From NCBI GenBank assembly GCA_002344825.1, contig DDUN01000018.1:1-54713 (forward strand): a stretch of 54,713 bases of DNA. The letters are read 5' to 3'. The position numbers and the translations under genes were made by a program. The notes under the pieces are model-generated. The model had not been told where the DNA came from and searched no databases. It saw nothing but the letters and a program-made list of their open reading frames with translations. Positions 22,676 through 30,133 of the stretch are shown here, piece by piece (position 1 is the stretch's first letter; each line of letters starts with the position of its first letter). The stretch comes from Candidatus Multiplicimicrobium inquinatum. Its GTDB lineage: Bacteria; Omnitrophota; Omnitrophia; Omnitrophales; Aquincolibacteriaceae.

Positions 22676-22702
22676 TTAGCAGTCGGCTTAGCTGACTGCT
22701 AA
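22676..22702 (+). promoter_or_regulatory. CIRCE-like HrcA operator
   Basis: Perfect 9-N9-9 inverted repeat: TTAGCAGTC, GGCTTAGCT, GACTGCTAA. The CIRCE consensus is TTAGCACTC-N9-GAGTGCTAA; this site differs at one symmetrical position (C to G), with arm length, spacing and location over the transcription start all conserved. HrcA repression of the chaperonin genes is therefore likely. hrcA itself is not in the window. Confidence 0.82.
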
Positions 22703-22731
22703 TTCACAGCAATATTAATAATAAAAGCGCG

Positions 22732-22857
22732 TTATTCCGCTCAAAAAGTTTAGCCGCAAGGCGGCTGCAAGACACCGAGGAGACGCACTGTAAAAGGTGC
22801 GTCGCACGAGTGTGGCAAAGCAGCCAACGCCGCGGATGAATTTTTTCAGGGGAATGA
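22732..22857 (+). ncRNA. Folded repeat element, copy 1, in the groEL leader
   Basis: Three nested stems. The outer arms are 22732-22757 and 22832-22857 (imperfect, about 20 of 26 paired). The middle stem is GGCTGC 22763-22768 with GCAGCC 22820-22825, plus ACAC with GTGT. The inner hairpin is GACGCAC 22782-22788 with GTGCGTC 22797-22803. A second copy at 30647-30769 keeps all stems with compensating changes. It lies between the CIRCE site and the groEL Shine-Dalgarno, so it must be transcribed into the leader. Whether it acts as RNA or is a miniature mobile repeat is unknown. Confidence 0.65.
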
Positions 22858-22884
22858 CCAAGTTAATCAAGGAGACAGACACAA

Positions 22885-24537
22885 ATGGCTAAGCAAATAC
22901 TGTTTGATGAAGACGCAAGAAAAGCAATTCAGCGTGGTGTTGATAAGCTCGCCAATGCGGTAAAAGTAACGCTCGGGCCTAAGGGCCGCAATGTGGTAAT
23001 CGAAAAGAAATTCGGTTCCCCTTCTATTACAAAAGACGGTGTCACAGTTGCCAAAGAAATTGAGCTGGATGACGCTTATGAAAACATGGGCGCTCAGATG
23101 GTCAAGGAAGTTGCTTCCAAAACCGCCGATATCGCCGGTGACGGAACCACGACGGCAACGATTCTCGCTCAGGCAATTTACCGCGAAGGTTTGAAGAACG
23201 TGACTGCCGGCGCGAATCCGCAGGAATTAAAGCGCGGTATCGACAAAGCCGTGGAAGCGGTTGTCGCCGAACTCGACAAAATCGCAAAACCGGTCGGTAA
23301 AGATAAAAAAGAAATCGCGCAGATCGCAACCATCGCCGCGAACTCCGATGAAACCATCGGCAACATTATTGCCGAAGCCATGGACCGCGTCGGTAAAGAC
23401 GGCGTGATCACGGTTGAAGAAGCGAAGACAACCGAAACATCGCTCGATGTGGTTGAAGGGATGCAATTCGACCAGGGTTATCTTTCGCCTTATTTTGCGA
23501 CCGATACCGAAAACATGGAAGCGGATCTCGAAGATCCGTATATTTTGATCAACGAAAAGAAAATTTCGGCGATGAAAGATTTGCTGCCGGTGCTTGAAGC
23601 CGTCGCTAAATCAGGCAAGCCGCTTTTGATTATCGCTGAAGATGTTGACGGTGAAGCTCTCGCGACACTCGTGGTCAACAAAATTCGCGGCACATTGAAA
23701 ATCTGCGCTGTCAAAGCACCGGGTTACGGCGACCGCCGCAAAGCGATGCTGGATGATATCGCGATTTTGACGGGCGGACGCGCAATCACGGAAGATCTTG
23801 GGCTAAAGCTTGAGAATATCACCGTGAAGGATCTGGGTCGTGCGAAACGCGTCACCATCGATAAAGACAACACCACCATTATCGAAGGTGCCGGCAATAC
23901 GAAAGAAATTGCAGGACGCGTCGGACAAATCCGCAAGCAAATCGAAGAAACGGATTCCGATTACGATAAAGAAAAACTGCAGGAACGTCTCGCGAAGCTC
24001 GCGGGCGGCGTTGCGGTCATCAATGTCGGAGCCGCGACCGAAACTGAAATGAAAGAAAAGAAAGACCGTGTGGATGACGCGTTGCACGCGACACGCGCGG
24101 CCGTTGAAGAAGGCATTGTTGCCGGCGGCGGCATTGCTTTGGTCCGTGCTTCCGCGGGCCTCGACTCCATCAAGCTCAAAGGCGATGAAAAAATCGGCGC
24201 CGAAATCGTCAAGCGCGCGCTTGAATTTCCGCTTCGTCAGCTGGCTGAAAACGCCGGCGATGAGGGCTCGGTTGTGGTTCAGCGCGTTCTCAGCGAGTCC
24301 GGTAACATCGGATATAACGCGGCGAATGGCGAGTATGTTGACCTGATTAAAGCCGGTATCATCGATCCGAAAAAAGTAACCCGTAGCGCTTTGCAATATG
24401 CAGCCAGCGTTGCCGGTTTGCTTTTGACCACGGAAGCCTTGATCACTGACATCCCTGAAGAAGACAAGTCTCCGGCAATGCCCGGCGGCGGTATGGGGGG
24501 AATGGGTGGCATGGGCGGTATGGGCGGAATGATGTAG
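22885..24537 (+). CDS. groEL1: 60-kDa chaperonin GroEL, copy 1 (with GGM tail)
   Basis: 550 aa, folds client proteins in the cytoplasm inside a double ring with ATP. It has the MAKQILFDEDARKAIQRG start, VTLGPKGRNVVIEKKFGSP, the ATP-site GDGTTTATILAQ, YGDRRKAMLDDIA and a C-terminal GGGMGGMGGMGG tail. The tail, kept here but absent from copy 2, lines the folding cavity and aids encapsulated folding. Shine-Dalgarno GGAG lies 10 nt before the ATG. It is preceded by a CIRCE-like operator and a folded repeat, and followed by a large hairpin and then groES: an unusual order, since most bacteria have groES first. Confidence 0.98.
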   Translation: MAKQILFDEDARKAIQRGVDKLANAVKVTLGPKGRNVVIEKKFGSPSITKDGVTVAKEIELDDAYENMGAQMVKEVASKTADIAGDGTTTATILAQAIYREGLKNVTAGANPQELKRGIDKAVEAVVAELDKIAKPVGKDKKEIAQIATIAANSDETIGNIIAEAMDRVGKDGVITVEEAKTTETSLDVVEGMQFDQGYLSPYFATDTENMEADLEDPYILINEKKISAMKDLLPVLEAVAKSGKPLLIIAEDVDGEALATLVVNKIRGTLKICAVKAPGYGDRRKAMLDDIAILTGGRAITEDLGLKLENITVKDLGRAKRVTIDKDNTTIIEGAGNTKEIAGRVGQIRKQIEETDSDYDKEKLQERLAKLAGGVAVINVGAATETEMKEKKDRVDDALHATRAAVEEGIVAGGGIALVRASAGLDSIKLKGDEKIGAEIVKRALEFPLRQLAENAGDEGSVVVQRVLSESGNIGYNAANGEYVDLIKAGIIDPKKVTRSALQYAASVAGLLLTTEALITDIPEEDKSPAMPGGGMGGMGGMGGMGGMM

Positions 24538-24545
24538 GGAGCTAC

Positions 24546-24619
24546 AGCTGATCGATCCGCGTGCTCAAACAGTCCTCGGGCTTCGCCCTGCGGAACTGCG
24601 CGCGCCGGATCAATCAGCT
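24546..24619 (+). repeat. Large stem-loop between groEL1 and groES
   Basis: AGCTGATCGATCCG (24546-24559) pairs with CGGATCAATCAGCT (24606-24619) at 13 of 14 positions. Inside, CAGT...ACTG and GGGC-TTC-GCCC form further stems. It has no U-tract directly after it, so it is more likely an mRNA processing or stability structure than a terminator. It may set different groEL1 and groES levels. Confidence 0.6.
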
Positions 24620-24678
24620 TCCTCTCTAGGCTTGCTAGTTGAAAAATTTTTAGACAAATAAATTGAGGAGACAAAAAA

Positions 24679-24972
24679 ATGAAAATTAAACCTTTAAGCG
24701 ATCGCGTTCTTGTTGAAATTCTCGAAGCTGAAGAAAAAACCAAAGGCGGCATTATTCTTCCCGACACAGCTAAAGAAGAAAAAACCGAAGGCAAAGTCAT
24801 TTCCGTTGGTCCGGGCAAGACACTTGATTCCGGTAAAGTGCAGGAGCCTCAGGTTAAAAAAGGCGATCGCGTTATCTTCGGAAAATATGCCGGCGATGAA
24901 ATCTTAGTTGAAGGCAAGAAGCACAAAATCTTGTCCGAAAACGACATTCTCGCAGTCGTCGACGCTCAGTAA
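24679..24972 (+). CDS. groES: 10-kDa co-chaperonin GroES
   Basis: 97 aa, the heptameric lid of GroEL. It has KIKPLSDRVLVEILEAEEKTKGGIILPDTAKEE, which includes the mobile loop ending GGIILP that contacts GroEL, and KKGDRVIFGKYAGDEI. A GAGGAG Shine-Dalgarno precedes the ATG. It lies between the two groEL genes and is the only groES seen, so it may serve both. Confidence 0.98.
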   Translation: MKIKPLSDRVLVEILEAEEKTKGGIILPDTAKEEKTEGKVISVGPGKTLDSGKVQEPQVKKGDRVIFGKYAGDEILVEGKKHKILSENDILAVVDAQ

Positions 24973-25031
24973 ATATTTAAGCTCTGCACCTGCGGTACAA
25001 CCGCGGCGCACAAACAAAACTAAATGCCGGT

Positions 25032-25047
25032 TGCGGTAAATACCGCA
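25032..25047 (+). repeat. Small hairpin just before groEL2
   Basis: TGCGGTA, AA, TACCGCA form a perfect 7-bp stem, ending 19 nt before the groEL2 ATG. It could shape translation start or mRNA cleavage. Confidence 0.45.
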
Positions 25048-25065
25048 GAGGCAAAAGGAAACAGT

Positions 25066-26700
25066 ATGGCTAAACAATTATCGTTCTCCGAGGACGCGCG
25101 CCACAAAATTAAACGCGGCGTTGATATCCTCGCCAAGACCGTCGGCGTCACGCTGGGGCCCAAAGGCCGCAATGTGGTGATCGATAAAAAATTCGGCGCG
25201 CCGATCATCACCAAAGACGGTGTTTCGGTCGCCAAAGAAATCGAACTGAAGGATCCGTATGAAAATATGGGTGCCCAGATGGTTCGTGAAGTATCCGAAA
25301 AAACCAATGACGAAGCCGGCGATGGAACAACCACCGCAACCGTGCTCGCGCAAGCGATTGTCAGCGAAGGTTTGAAAAACGTCACTGCCGGCGCCAATCC
25401 GACCGCTTTAAAACGCGGTATCGATAAGGCTGTCAAAGCGGTCGTTGAATCGATCAAAACGCTTTCAAAAAAAGTCAGCGGCAAAGAAGATTGGAAAGCC
25501 GTGGCCACAATCAGCGCCAATGGCGATGCTTCAATCGGTCAGCTGCTTGCGGACGCGCTTGAAAAAGTCGGTAAAGACGGCGTCATCACGGTTGAAGAAG
25601 CCAAAGGCTTTAAAACCGAAGTAGACACGGTTGAAGGAATGCAATTCGACCGCGGCTATTTGTCGCCTTATTTCGTGACCGATGCCGACCGCATGGAAGC
25701 CATTCTGAAAGATCCGTATATTTTGATTTGTGAAAAGAAAATTTCATCGATCAAGGAAATGATTCCGGTTCTTGAAGCCGTCGCGCAATCCGGCCGTCCG
25801 CTTTTGATCATCTCCGAAGAAGTTGAAGGCGAAGCACTTGCGACTCTCGTGGTGAACAAAATCCGCGGAACACTTCAGGTCTGCACTGTCAAAGCTCCGG
25901 GTTTTGGTGATCGCCGTAAAGCGATGCTCGAAGATATCGCGACTTTGACCAAAGGCCGTTTTATTTCCGAAGACCTTGGCATCAAGCTTGAGAACGTGAA
26001 AGTGGAAGATCTCGGCCGCGCGGACCGCGTTGTCATCGGCAAAGAGAACACCACCATCATCGGCGGAGCTGGCGCGCAAAAAGATATCAAGGCTCGTTGC
26101 GAGCATATCAAGAGTCAGATCGAAAAGACGGACTCCGATTATGACCGCGAAAAGCTTCAGGAGCGTCTCGCGAAACTCGCGGGCGGCGTTGCTGTCATCA
26201 AGGTCGGCGCGGCAACAGAAATCGAAATGAAAGAAAAGAAAGCCCGCATGGATGACGCGTTACACGCGACACGCGCGGCAATTGCTGAAGGCATTGTCCC
26301 GGGTGGCGGAGTCGCGTTGTTGCGCTCTATCGCTGCGCTTAAAAACGTAACCGCGGAAGGCGATGAAGCTACAGGCGTGGAAATTGTGCGTCAGGCACTC
26401 AAAGCTCCCGCTTTCAAAATCGCGGAAAACGCGGGCGAAGAAGGTTCTGTCGTTGTCCAAAAAATCTTGTCTGAAAAAGGCAATTTTGGATTTAACGCCG
26501 CTACCGGTGAGTACGAAGATCTCGTCGCGAAGGGCGTGATTGACCCGGCTAAAGTGGTGCGCGCCGCGCTTGAAAATGCCGCAAGTATCGCCGGTCTGAT
26601 CTTAACGATGGAATGCGCGATCATCGAAAAGAAAGCTGAGCCGAAAAAAGGCGAAAAGGGGGCGGATGTTGCCTCTTATGCCGAAGAAGCTCTCGATTAA
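25066..26700 (+). CDS. groEL2: 60-kDa chaperonin GroEL, copy 2 (without GGM tail)
   Basis: 544 aa from ATG 25066, with AAAAGGAAAC upstream; the frame opens earlier at 25024. All core GroEL motifs are present (VTLGPKGRNVVIDKKFGAP, GDGTTTATVLAQ, FGDRRKAMLEDIA), but the end is KKGEKGADVASYAEEALD instead of the glycine-methionine repeat. Loss of the tail usually goes with a specialised client set or reduced encapsulated folding. No second groES follows. It was probably produced by duplication and has diverged clearly from copy 1, not recently duplicated. Confidence 0.97.
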   Translation: MAKQLSFSEDARHKIKRGVDILAKTVGVTLGPKGRNVVIDKKFGAPIITKDGVSVAKEIELKDPYENMGAQMVREVSEKTNDEAGDGTTTATVLAQAIVSEGLKNVTAGANPTALKRGIDKAVKAVVESIKTLSKKVSGKEDWKAVATISANGDASIGQLLADALEKVGKDGVITVEEAKGFKTEVDTVEGMQFDRGYLSPYFVTDADRMEAILKDPYILICEKKISSIKEMIPVLEAVAQSGRPLLIISEEVEGEALATLVVNKIRGTLQVCTVKAPGFGDRRKAMLEDIATLTKGRFISEDLGIKLENVKVEDLGRADRVVIGKENTTIIGGAGAQKDIKARCEHIKSQIEKTDSDYDREKLQERLAKLAGGVAVIKVGAATEIEMKEKKARMDDALHATRAAIAEGIVPGGGVALLRSIAALKNVTAEGDEATGVEIVRQALKAPAFKIAENAGEEGSVVVQKILSEKGNFGFNAATGEYEDLVAKGVIDPAKVVRAALENAASIAGLILTMECAIIEKKAEPKKGEKGADVASYAEEALD

Positions 26701-26738
26701 ACGCGGTTGAGCTTTGCTCAGAGCAAAAGCAAAACAGA

Positions 26739-26770
26739 AAAGCCGGTCAGCAATGACCGGCTTTTTTTCT
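26739..26770 (+). terminator. Rho-independent terminator after groEL2
   Basis: AAAGCCGGTCA / TGACCGGCTTT stem with a GCAA loop, followed by seven T including the last stem bases. It marks the end of the chaperonin locus. Confidence 0.9.
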
Positions 26771-26811
26771 ACTTACTCTGCGGCTATTGACGCAACCGGT
26801 GTGTAATTATT

Positions 26812-26841
26812 TTGGCCCCTGCCCGCTTCACCCGTTATACT
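26812..26841 (+). promoter_or_regulatory. Promoter of the metallophosphoesterase gene, near-leaderless
   Basis: TTGGCC (26812-26817), 18-bp spacer, TATACT (26836-26841), then 8 nt and the ATG at 26850. No Shine-Dalgarno is seen, so the mRNA has no or almost no leader. Confidence 0.45.
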
Positions 26842-26849
26842 TTAAATGT

Positions 26850-27965
26850 ATGAAGAAATTCCGACGGACTCTTTTTTTCGCTTTGATGATTACGGCCTTT
26901 TTTTTAGCCGGGCTGCTCGTTTGGATAGATTTGATTTTACCCATGCATCTGCCAAGCCCCCTAAGCCATGTCCCGCTAGCAGTCTTAGTTCTGGCACTCG
27001 TTCTTTTAGCGTGGCATCTCCTCCGAATTCACGTCAAGAAACCAAGCGCAACCCGTGTCTTTATTACTTTTGGTCTGGGAGGTCTTTGCATTCATTTGCT
27101 TTGTGCCGCGCTCACGAAAGACGCTCTCATTTGGATTCCCGGCCTTCTTGCTCATGAACAAACCATTTGCAGATGGTTCGGGCTGATCGCGCTCATGCTT
27201 AACTTTCTTGGCATTCACGGTGCTTTGCGCGGCCCTTTAACCAAGCGTGTACACATTCCCCTGCCGCCTCAATTAAAAAATTTGAACGGATTCAAGATTG
27301 TGCAAATCAGCGATCTGCATATCGGCCCTTTGATTCGGCGCGGATACGTTGCCAAAGCGGTTAACCGCATTAAAAAATTGAAGCCTGACCTCATTGTGCT
27401 CACCGGAGATATCGGCGACAGCGACCCTGCTATTTTTGGAAACGACGCGGCACCGCTTCAGGAGCTTTCCGCGCCCGAAGGCGTTTTTTATATTCCGGGC
27501 AATCATGAATATTATTGGGATGCCAAAGCCTGGATTAAAGTCTTCTCCGATCTGGGATTAACCCCATTAATCAATCAGGGAACTTGGATTGCGAATAAAA
27601 AAATATGGTTGGGGGGCATTACAGATCCGGACGCGGGTGATTTCATTCCCGAACACCGCCCCGACGCTGAAAAAGCGATGGGTACTTTAAAAACCGACGC
27701 CACACTTCAAATACTTTTGGCGCATCAACCTAAAAGCTGCTTTGACGCTGAAAAAGCGGGGTTTAACCTTATGCTTTCAGGCCACACGCATGGAGGACAG
27801 TTCTTTCCATTCAACTTGATTGTAGCGCTGGTCAATCCCTACAGCAAAGGGCTCAACCAACATGGAAAAATGTGGATTTACGTCAATCGGGGAACTGGCT
27901 TTTGGGGGCCGGCATTGCGCCTCGGCGTCCCCGCTGAAATTACGCTGATCGAATTTACGGCTTAA
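26850..27965 (+). CDS. Membrane-anchored metallophosphoesterase (YkuE/YaeI-like)
   Basis: 371 aa from ATG 26850; the longer frame from 26787 has no support. About four N-terminal hydrophobic segments are followed by a calcineurin-type phosphoesterase domain from about residue 145: QISDLHIGP, LTGDIGDSD, PGNHEYYWD, LLAHQP and SGHTHGGQF supply the two-metal site. Relatives such as YkuE and YaeI hydrolyse phospholipid-like or nucleotide-diphosphate-lipid substrates at the membrane; the substrate here is unknown. The stop codon overlaps the stop of the opposite small gene. Confidence 0.9.
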   Translation: MKKFRRTLFFALMITAFFLAGLLVWIDLILPMHLPSPLSHVPLAVLVLALVLLAWHLLRIHVKKPSATRVFITFGLGGLCIHLLCAALTKDALIWIPGLLAHEQTICRWFGLIALMLNFLGIHGALRGPLTKRVHIPLPPQLKNLNGFKIVQISDLHIGPLIRRGYVAKAVNRIKKLKPDLIVLTGDIGDSDPAIFGNDAAPLQELSAPEGVFYIPGNHEYYWDAKAWIKVFSDLGLTPLINQGTWIANKKIWLGGITDPDAGDFIPEHRPDAEKAMGTLKTDATLQILLAHQPKSCFDAEKAGFNLMLSGHTHGGQFFPFNLIVALVNPYSKGLNQHGKMWIYVNRGTGFWGPALRLGVPAEITLIEFTA

Positions 27966-28117
27966 CCCACCGAAGGCGGAGGTAAATCATCCGCCATTGG
28001 GGCTCCATTCGACAAAGGCTCATTGCCTTTATTAAGACGCTTGAGTCTTTTGGCTTCCTGCTTTTTACGGCGCTGCTCTTCTTTGCGTTTCTTGTTACCC
28101 TGATAGTTCGGCTTCAA
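27962..28117 (-). CDS. Small Lys/Arg-rich protein (51 aa), TTG start
   Basis: Below the usual ORF size, but probably real. TTG at 28117 follows AGGA with a 6-nt spacer. The product begins MKPNYQGNKKRKEEQRRKKQ and runs as a basic helix to KRLKRLNKG, then a proline-containing acidic end (ADDLPPPSVG). Small proteins starting MKPNY with a KK/RR helix are common in bacteria and usually go unannotated. Its stop codon shares TTAA with the stop of the converging metallophosphoesterase gene. It probably binds nucleic acid or the ribosome; that is inferred from charge alone. Confidence 0.7.
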   Translation of the reverse strand: MKPNYQGNKKRKEEQRRKKQEAKRLKRLNKGNEPLSNGAPMADDLPPPSVG

Positions 28118-28150
28118 ATGAATTCCTGACGATTGCCATAACGGAATAAT

Positions 28151-28570
28151 TCATGCGGGGCAACAGCGCACAAATCGGACGCCTTTTGCGTCATTGTAAA
28201 GAATGGAGTGCTGGCGGTATTTTACCCCGATTTCGACCGCTTGGGTTTGTGAAATATTTTCTATCGTAAAGCTGCCCTCGACATGCCCGTCCAGCTCGCC
28301 CACCGTTGGATAAAAAACATAACCTCCCGCCGCCAAATCCGCCGCCAAACGCTCGTTCTGTATCCGGTTTTCCTCAGGCGAAACGGTTTGATTCATGGGA
28401 TTAAATGCCGTGATAATCGCGAATTTTTTTTGCTTAAGAAAAGGATATTGATCCGCGGTCAAAGCGGTAAAACGAATCAGCTTTCCGTCCGAATCTTTCA
28501 CTTGAAAAAAAGTGCGTTTGTATAAATCAAGCCATGCCGCATCGTTTTGGCCATGAAAATTAAAACTCAC
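28151..28570 (-). CDS. DUF3293 domain protein
   Basis: 139 aa. The DUF3293 pattern is visible: FAIITAFNPMNQTVSPEENRIQNERLAADL, then YPTVGELDGHVEGSFTIENI and a VEIGVKYRQHSILYND end. The family is widespread and uncharacterised, often near metabolic or stress genes. Starts with GTG at 28570. It lies 16 bp after the YoaK-like gene in the same direction and is probably co-transcribed with it and DUF486. Confidence 0.85.
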   Translation of the reverse strand: MSFNFHGQNDAAWLDLYKRTFFQVKDSDGKLIRFTALTADQYPFLKQKKFAIITAFNPMNQTVSPEENRIQNERLAADLAAGGYVFYPTVGELDGHVEGSFTIENISQTQAVEIGVKYRQHSILYNDAKGVRFVRCCPA

Positions 28571-28586
28571 TTCTTTTTTCCGGAGA

Positions 28587-29249
28587 TTAGGGCGATTTTT
28601 TTCGAAGCAGCCGATAGCTTACTCCGCAAAAGCAAATCAAAAACGCGGGGATCGTCATCGCCATCGCTCCCGCACCTTGATAAGCCCATGCGCCTATAAA
28701 TCCTCCCGCGACAAAAGCCAAAATGAGCGTAGCAAATAATTTCATTTTAAGCCCATCGGCGGGAACACCTTTGAGACGATGTCCGATCAAAACACCAAAA
28801 TCCGTCAAAATTCCGGTCAAATGTGTGGTTCGAATAATTGCGCCGCTATAAGTACTTGCCATCGCATTTTGAAGCCCTGCGGCCATTGCCGCGGCATATT
28901 CCCCCCACATCAACCCTTTATAAAAAAGCCATGCCGAAGCGAAAAGCAGCGCTCCCTCCAAAATCATCACCAATTCATAATGCGGACCCATTTTCAAATG
29001 AGCATCATGCAAAATAAGCCCCGTAATAACCGCTCCGGCAAAAAAACAAAAGATAATTGCGGCAAGTTCAAGCAGAGAAATCCGGTTGACTTCAAATAAA
29101 GCGATTGAAAAAAGACTGAAAATACCGGTCATGTGGGTCGCGGCGTGATGCGTAAAAGCCAAAATTGCGACAACATTCACCAACCCCGAAACAAAAGCTA
29201 AAATGCCGGCGCCCGTTAAAATCCATTTTGGAATTTTTGAAAGTATCAT
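28587..29249 (-). CDS. YoaK / DUF1275 family membrane protein
   Basis: 220 aa from ATG 29249, chosen to fall after the DUF486 stop; the frame could extend to 29294. There are about six transmembrane segments. The family marks are VSGLVNVVAILAFTHHAATHMTGIFS and AGLQNAMASTYSGAIIRTTHLTGILTDFGVLIGHR. YoaK proteins are membrane proteins of unknown transport function. Encoded between DUF486 and DUF3293. Confidence 0.88.
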   Translation of the reverse strand: MILSKIPKWILTGAGILAFVSGLVNVVAILAFTHHAATHMTGIFSLFSIALFEVNRISLLELAAIIFCFFAGAVITGLILHDAHLKMGPHYELVMILEGALLFASAWLFYKGLMWGEYAAAMAAGLQNAMASTYSGAIIRTTHLTGILTDFGVLIGHRLKGVPADGLKMKLFATLILAFVAGGFIGAWAYQGAGAMAMTIPAFLICFCGVSYRLLRKKSP

Positions 29250-29262
29250 TTTTAATTTTGGC

Positions 29263-29589
29263 TTACTTTTTAAAAACAAAAAAAACAGCGGCAATCATCA
29301 GCACGAAAGCCACGGCATAGTTCCAGCGAAATTGCTCTTTCAAATAAAGCACGGAAAAAACAGAGAAAACAACCAGCGTAATCACTTCCTGTATCACTTT
29401 AAGCTGAGGGGTCGTGAACTGATAAGATCCCCAACGATTGGCGGGCACCTGAAAACAATACTCCGCGAAAGCAATCAACCAGCTGATGATAATCACCTTC
29501 CAAAGTGCTTCGTGCTTAAACTTCAGATGACCATACCACGCAAAAGTCATAAAAACATTGGCGATGATCAGAAAGAGAATGGCAATCAT
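29263..29589 (-). CDS. DUF486 / DMT-like small membrane protein
   Basis: 108 aa, four transmembrane helices, matching DUF486: MIAILFLIIANVFMTFAWYGHLK, WLIAFAEYCFQVPANRWG and PQLKVIQEVITLVVF. Related to small drug/metabolite transporter proteins; substrate unknown. ATG 29589 follows TATAAT by 6 nt and has no Shine-Dalgarno. Confidence 0.9.
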   Translation of the reverse strand: MIAILFLIIANVFMTFAWYGHLKFKHEALWKVIIISWLIAFAEYCFQVPANRWGSYQFTTPQLKVIQEVITLVVFSVFSVLYLKEQFRWNYAVAFVLMIAAVFFVFKK

Positions 29590-29605
29590 GCAGTTATTAT
29601 ACTGC
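29590..29605 (-). promoter_or_regulatory. TATAAT inside a palindrome before the DUF486 gene
   Basis: GCAGTATAATAACTGC on the minus strand: GCAGT/ACTGC arms with the -10-like TATAAT (29596-29601) at the centre, 6 nt before the ATG. It could be both the -10 of a leaderless gene and a repressor site. Confidence 0.4.
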
Positions 29606-29648
29606 GAAGATTTTATTTTTTAGGATTTTTATCCGTTTCCTAAAACAA

Positions 29649-29679
29649 AAAAGGCCCTGGATTACTCCACGGCCTTATC
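29649..29679. terminator. Terminator-like hairpin
   Basis: AAGGCC with GGCCTT arms around a 14-nt loop, preceded by AAACAAAA (T-rich on the minus strand). It could end transcription of the minus-strand small secreted-protein gene. Confidence 0.4.
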
Positions 29680-29682
29680 CGG

Positions 29683-29743
29683 CGGTTGCGCGCGGTCATA
29701 CGACCATAGGTCCGGAGTAAACTCCGGCTTAAAGCGCAGAGCC
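29683..29743 (-). repeat. Double-hairpin repeat, copy 2
   Basis: On the minus strand it reads CTTTAAGCCGGAGTTTACTCCGG, ACCTA, TGGTCGTATGACC, with the same two hairpins as 17688-17735. The GGAGC/GCTCC pair of copy 1 appears here as GGAGT/ACTCC, a compensating change. Confidence 0.7.
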
Positions 29744-29752
29744 TTGATAAAG

Positions 29753-29792
29753 CAGAAAAGCCGCAAACCTATAAAGGGTTGCGGCTTTTCTC
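29753..29792 (-). terminator. Terminator-like hairpin between repeat copies 2 and 3
   Basis: AGAAAAGCCGCAA pairs with TTGCGGCTTTTCT over a 13-bp perfect stem and 12-nt loop. The arms end in T-rich sequence on both strands. It lies 72 bp after the small secreted-protein gene at 29864. Confidence 0.6.
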
Positions 29793-29853
29793 CCGGTTGC
29801 GGCATGGTCATACGACCATAGGTCCGGAGCAAGCTCCGGCTTAACCCGCAGAG
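29792..29853 (-). repeat. Double-hairpin repeat, copy 3
   Basis: On the minus strand: GTTAAGCCGGAGCTTGCTCCGG, ACCTA, TGGTCGTATGACCA. This closely matches copy 1. It starts 11 bp after the stop of the 89-aa gene. Confidence 0.7.
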
Positions 29854-29863
29854 AAAAAACGAA

Positions 29864-30133
29864 TCAGAGTCCGAGCTTCTTCTTCATATCTCCGGCTGCT
29901 TTATCCGCGTCTTTCTTAGCTTGCTTAGCAAGCTTTTCCGCACAACGCTGAGCGCGTTCCGCTTTATTTTTCATGAGAACGCTCTCTTTATCCAAACCTG
30001 ATTTTCCGAGCGTCTGGCTCCAGTCCCACGCCTTATCAAGGACGTTCTCTTTGCACATGCCCTCTGCGGCATAAGCTGAACTTGAACCCATTAAAGCAAC
30101 CGCTAAAAATGCGGCAAAAATCATTCTTTTCAT
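29864..30133 (-). CDS. Small secreted Lys-rich protein
   Basis: 89 aa. Clear signal peptide (MKRMIFAAFLAVALMGSSSAYA, then AEG). The mature 67 aa begin with MCKENVLDKAWDWSQTLGKSG and end in a basic helix (CAEKLAKQAKKDADKAAGDMKKKLGL). Two Cys residues could form a disulfide. The Shine-Dalgarno is AGGGG. Family not recognised; possibly a periplasmic or secreted amphipathic peptide. Confidence 0.78.
   Translation of the reverse strand: MKRMIFAAFLAVALMGSSSAYAAEGMCKENVLDKAWDWSQTLGKSGLDKESVLMKNKAERAQRCAEKLAKQAKKDADKAAGDMKKKLGL

Noticed and set aside
23803..24396. 197-codon frame opposite groEL1
   Set aside because: A shadow of the highly codon-biased groEL frame; no ribosome site and no homology pattern.
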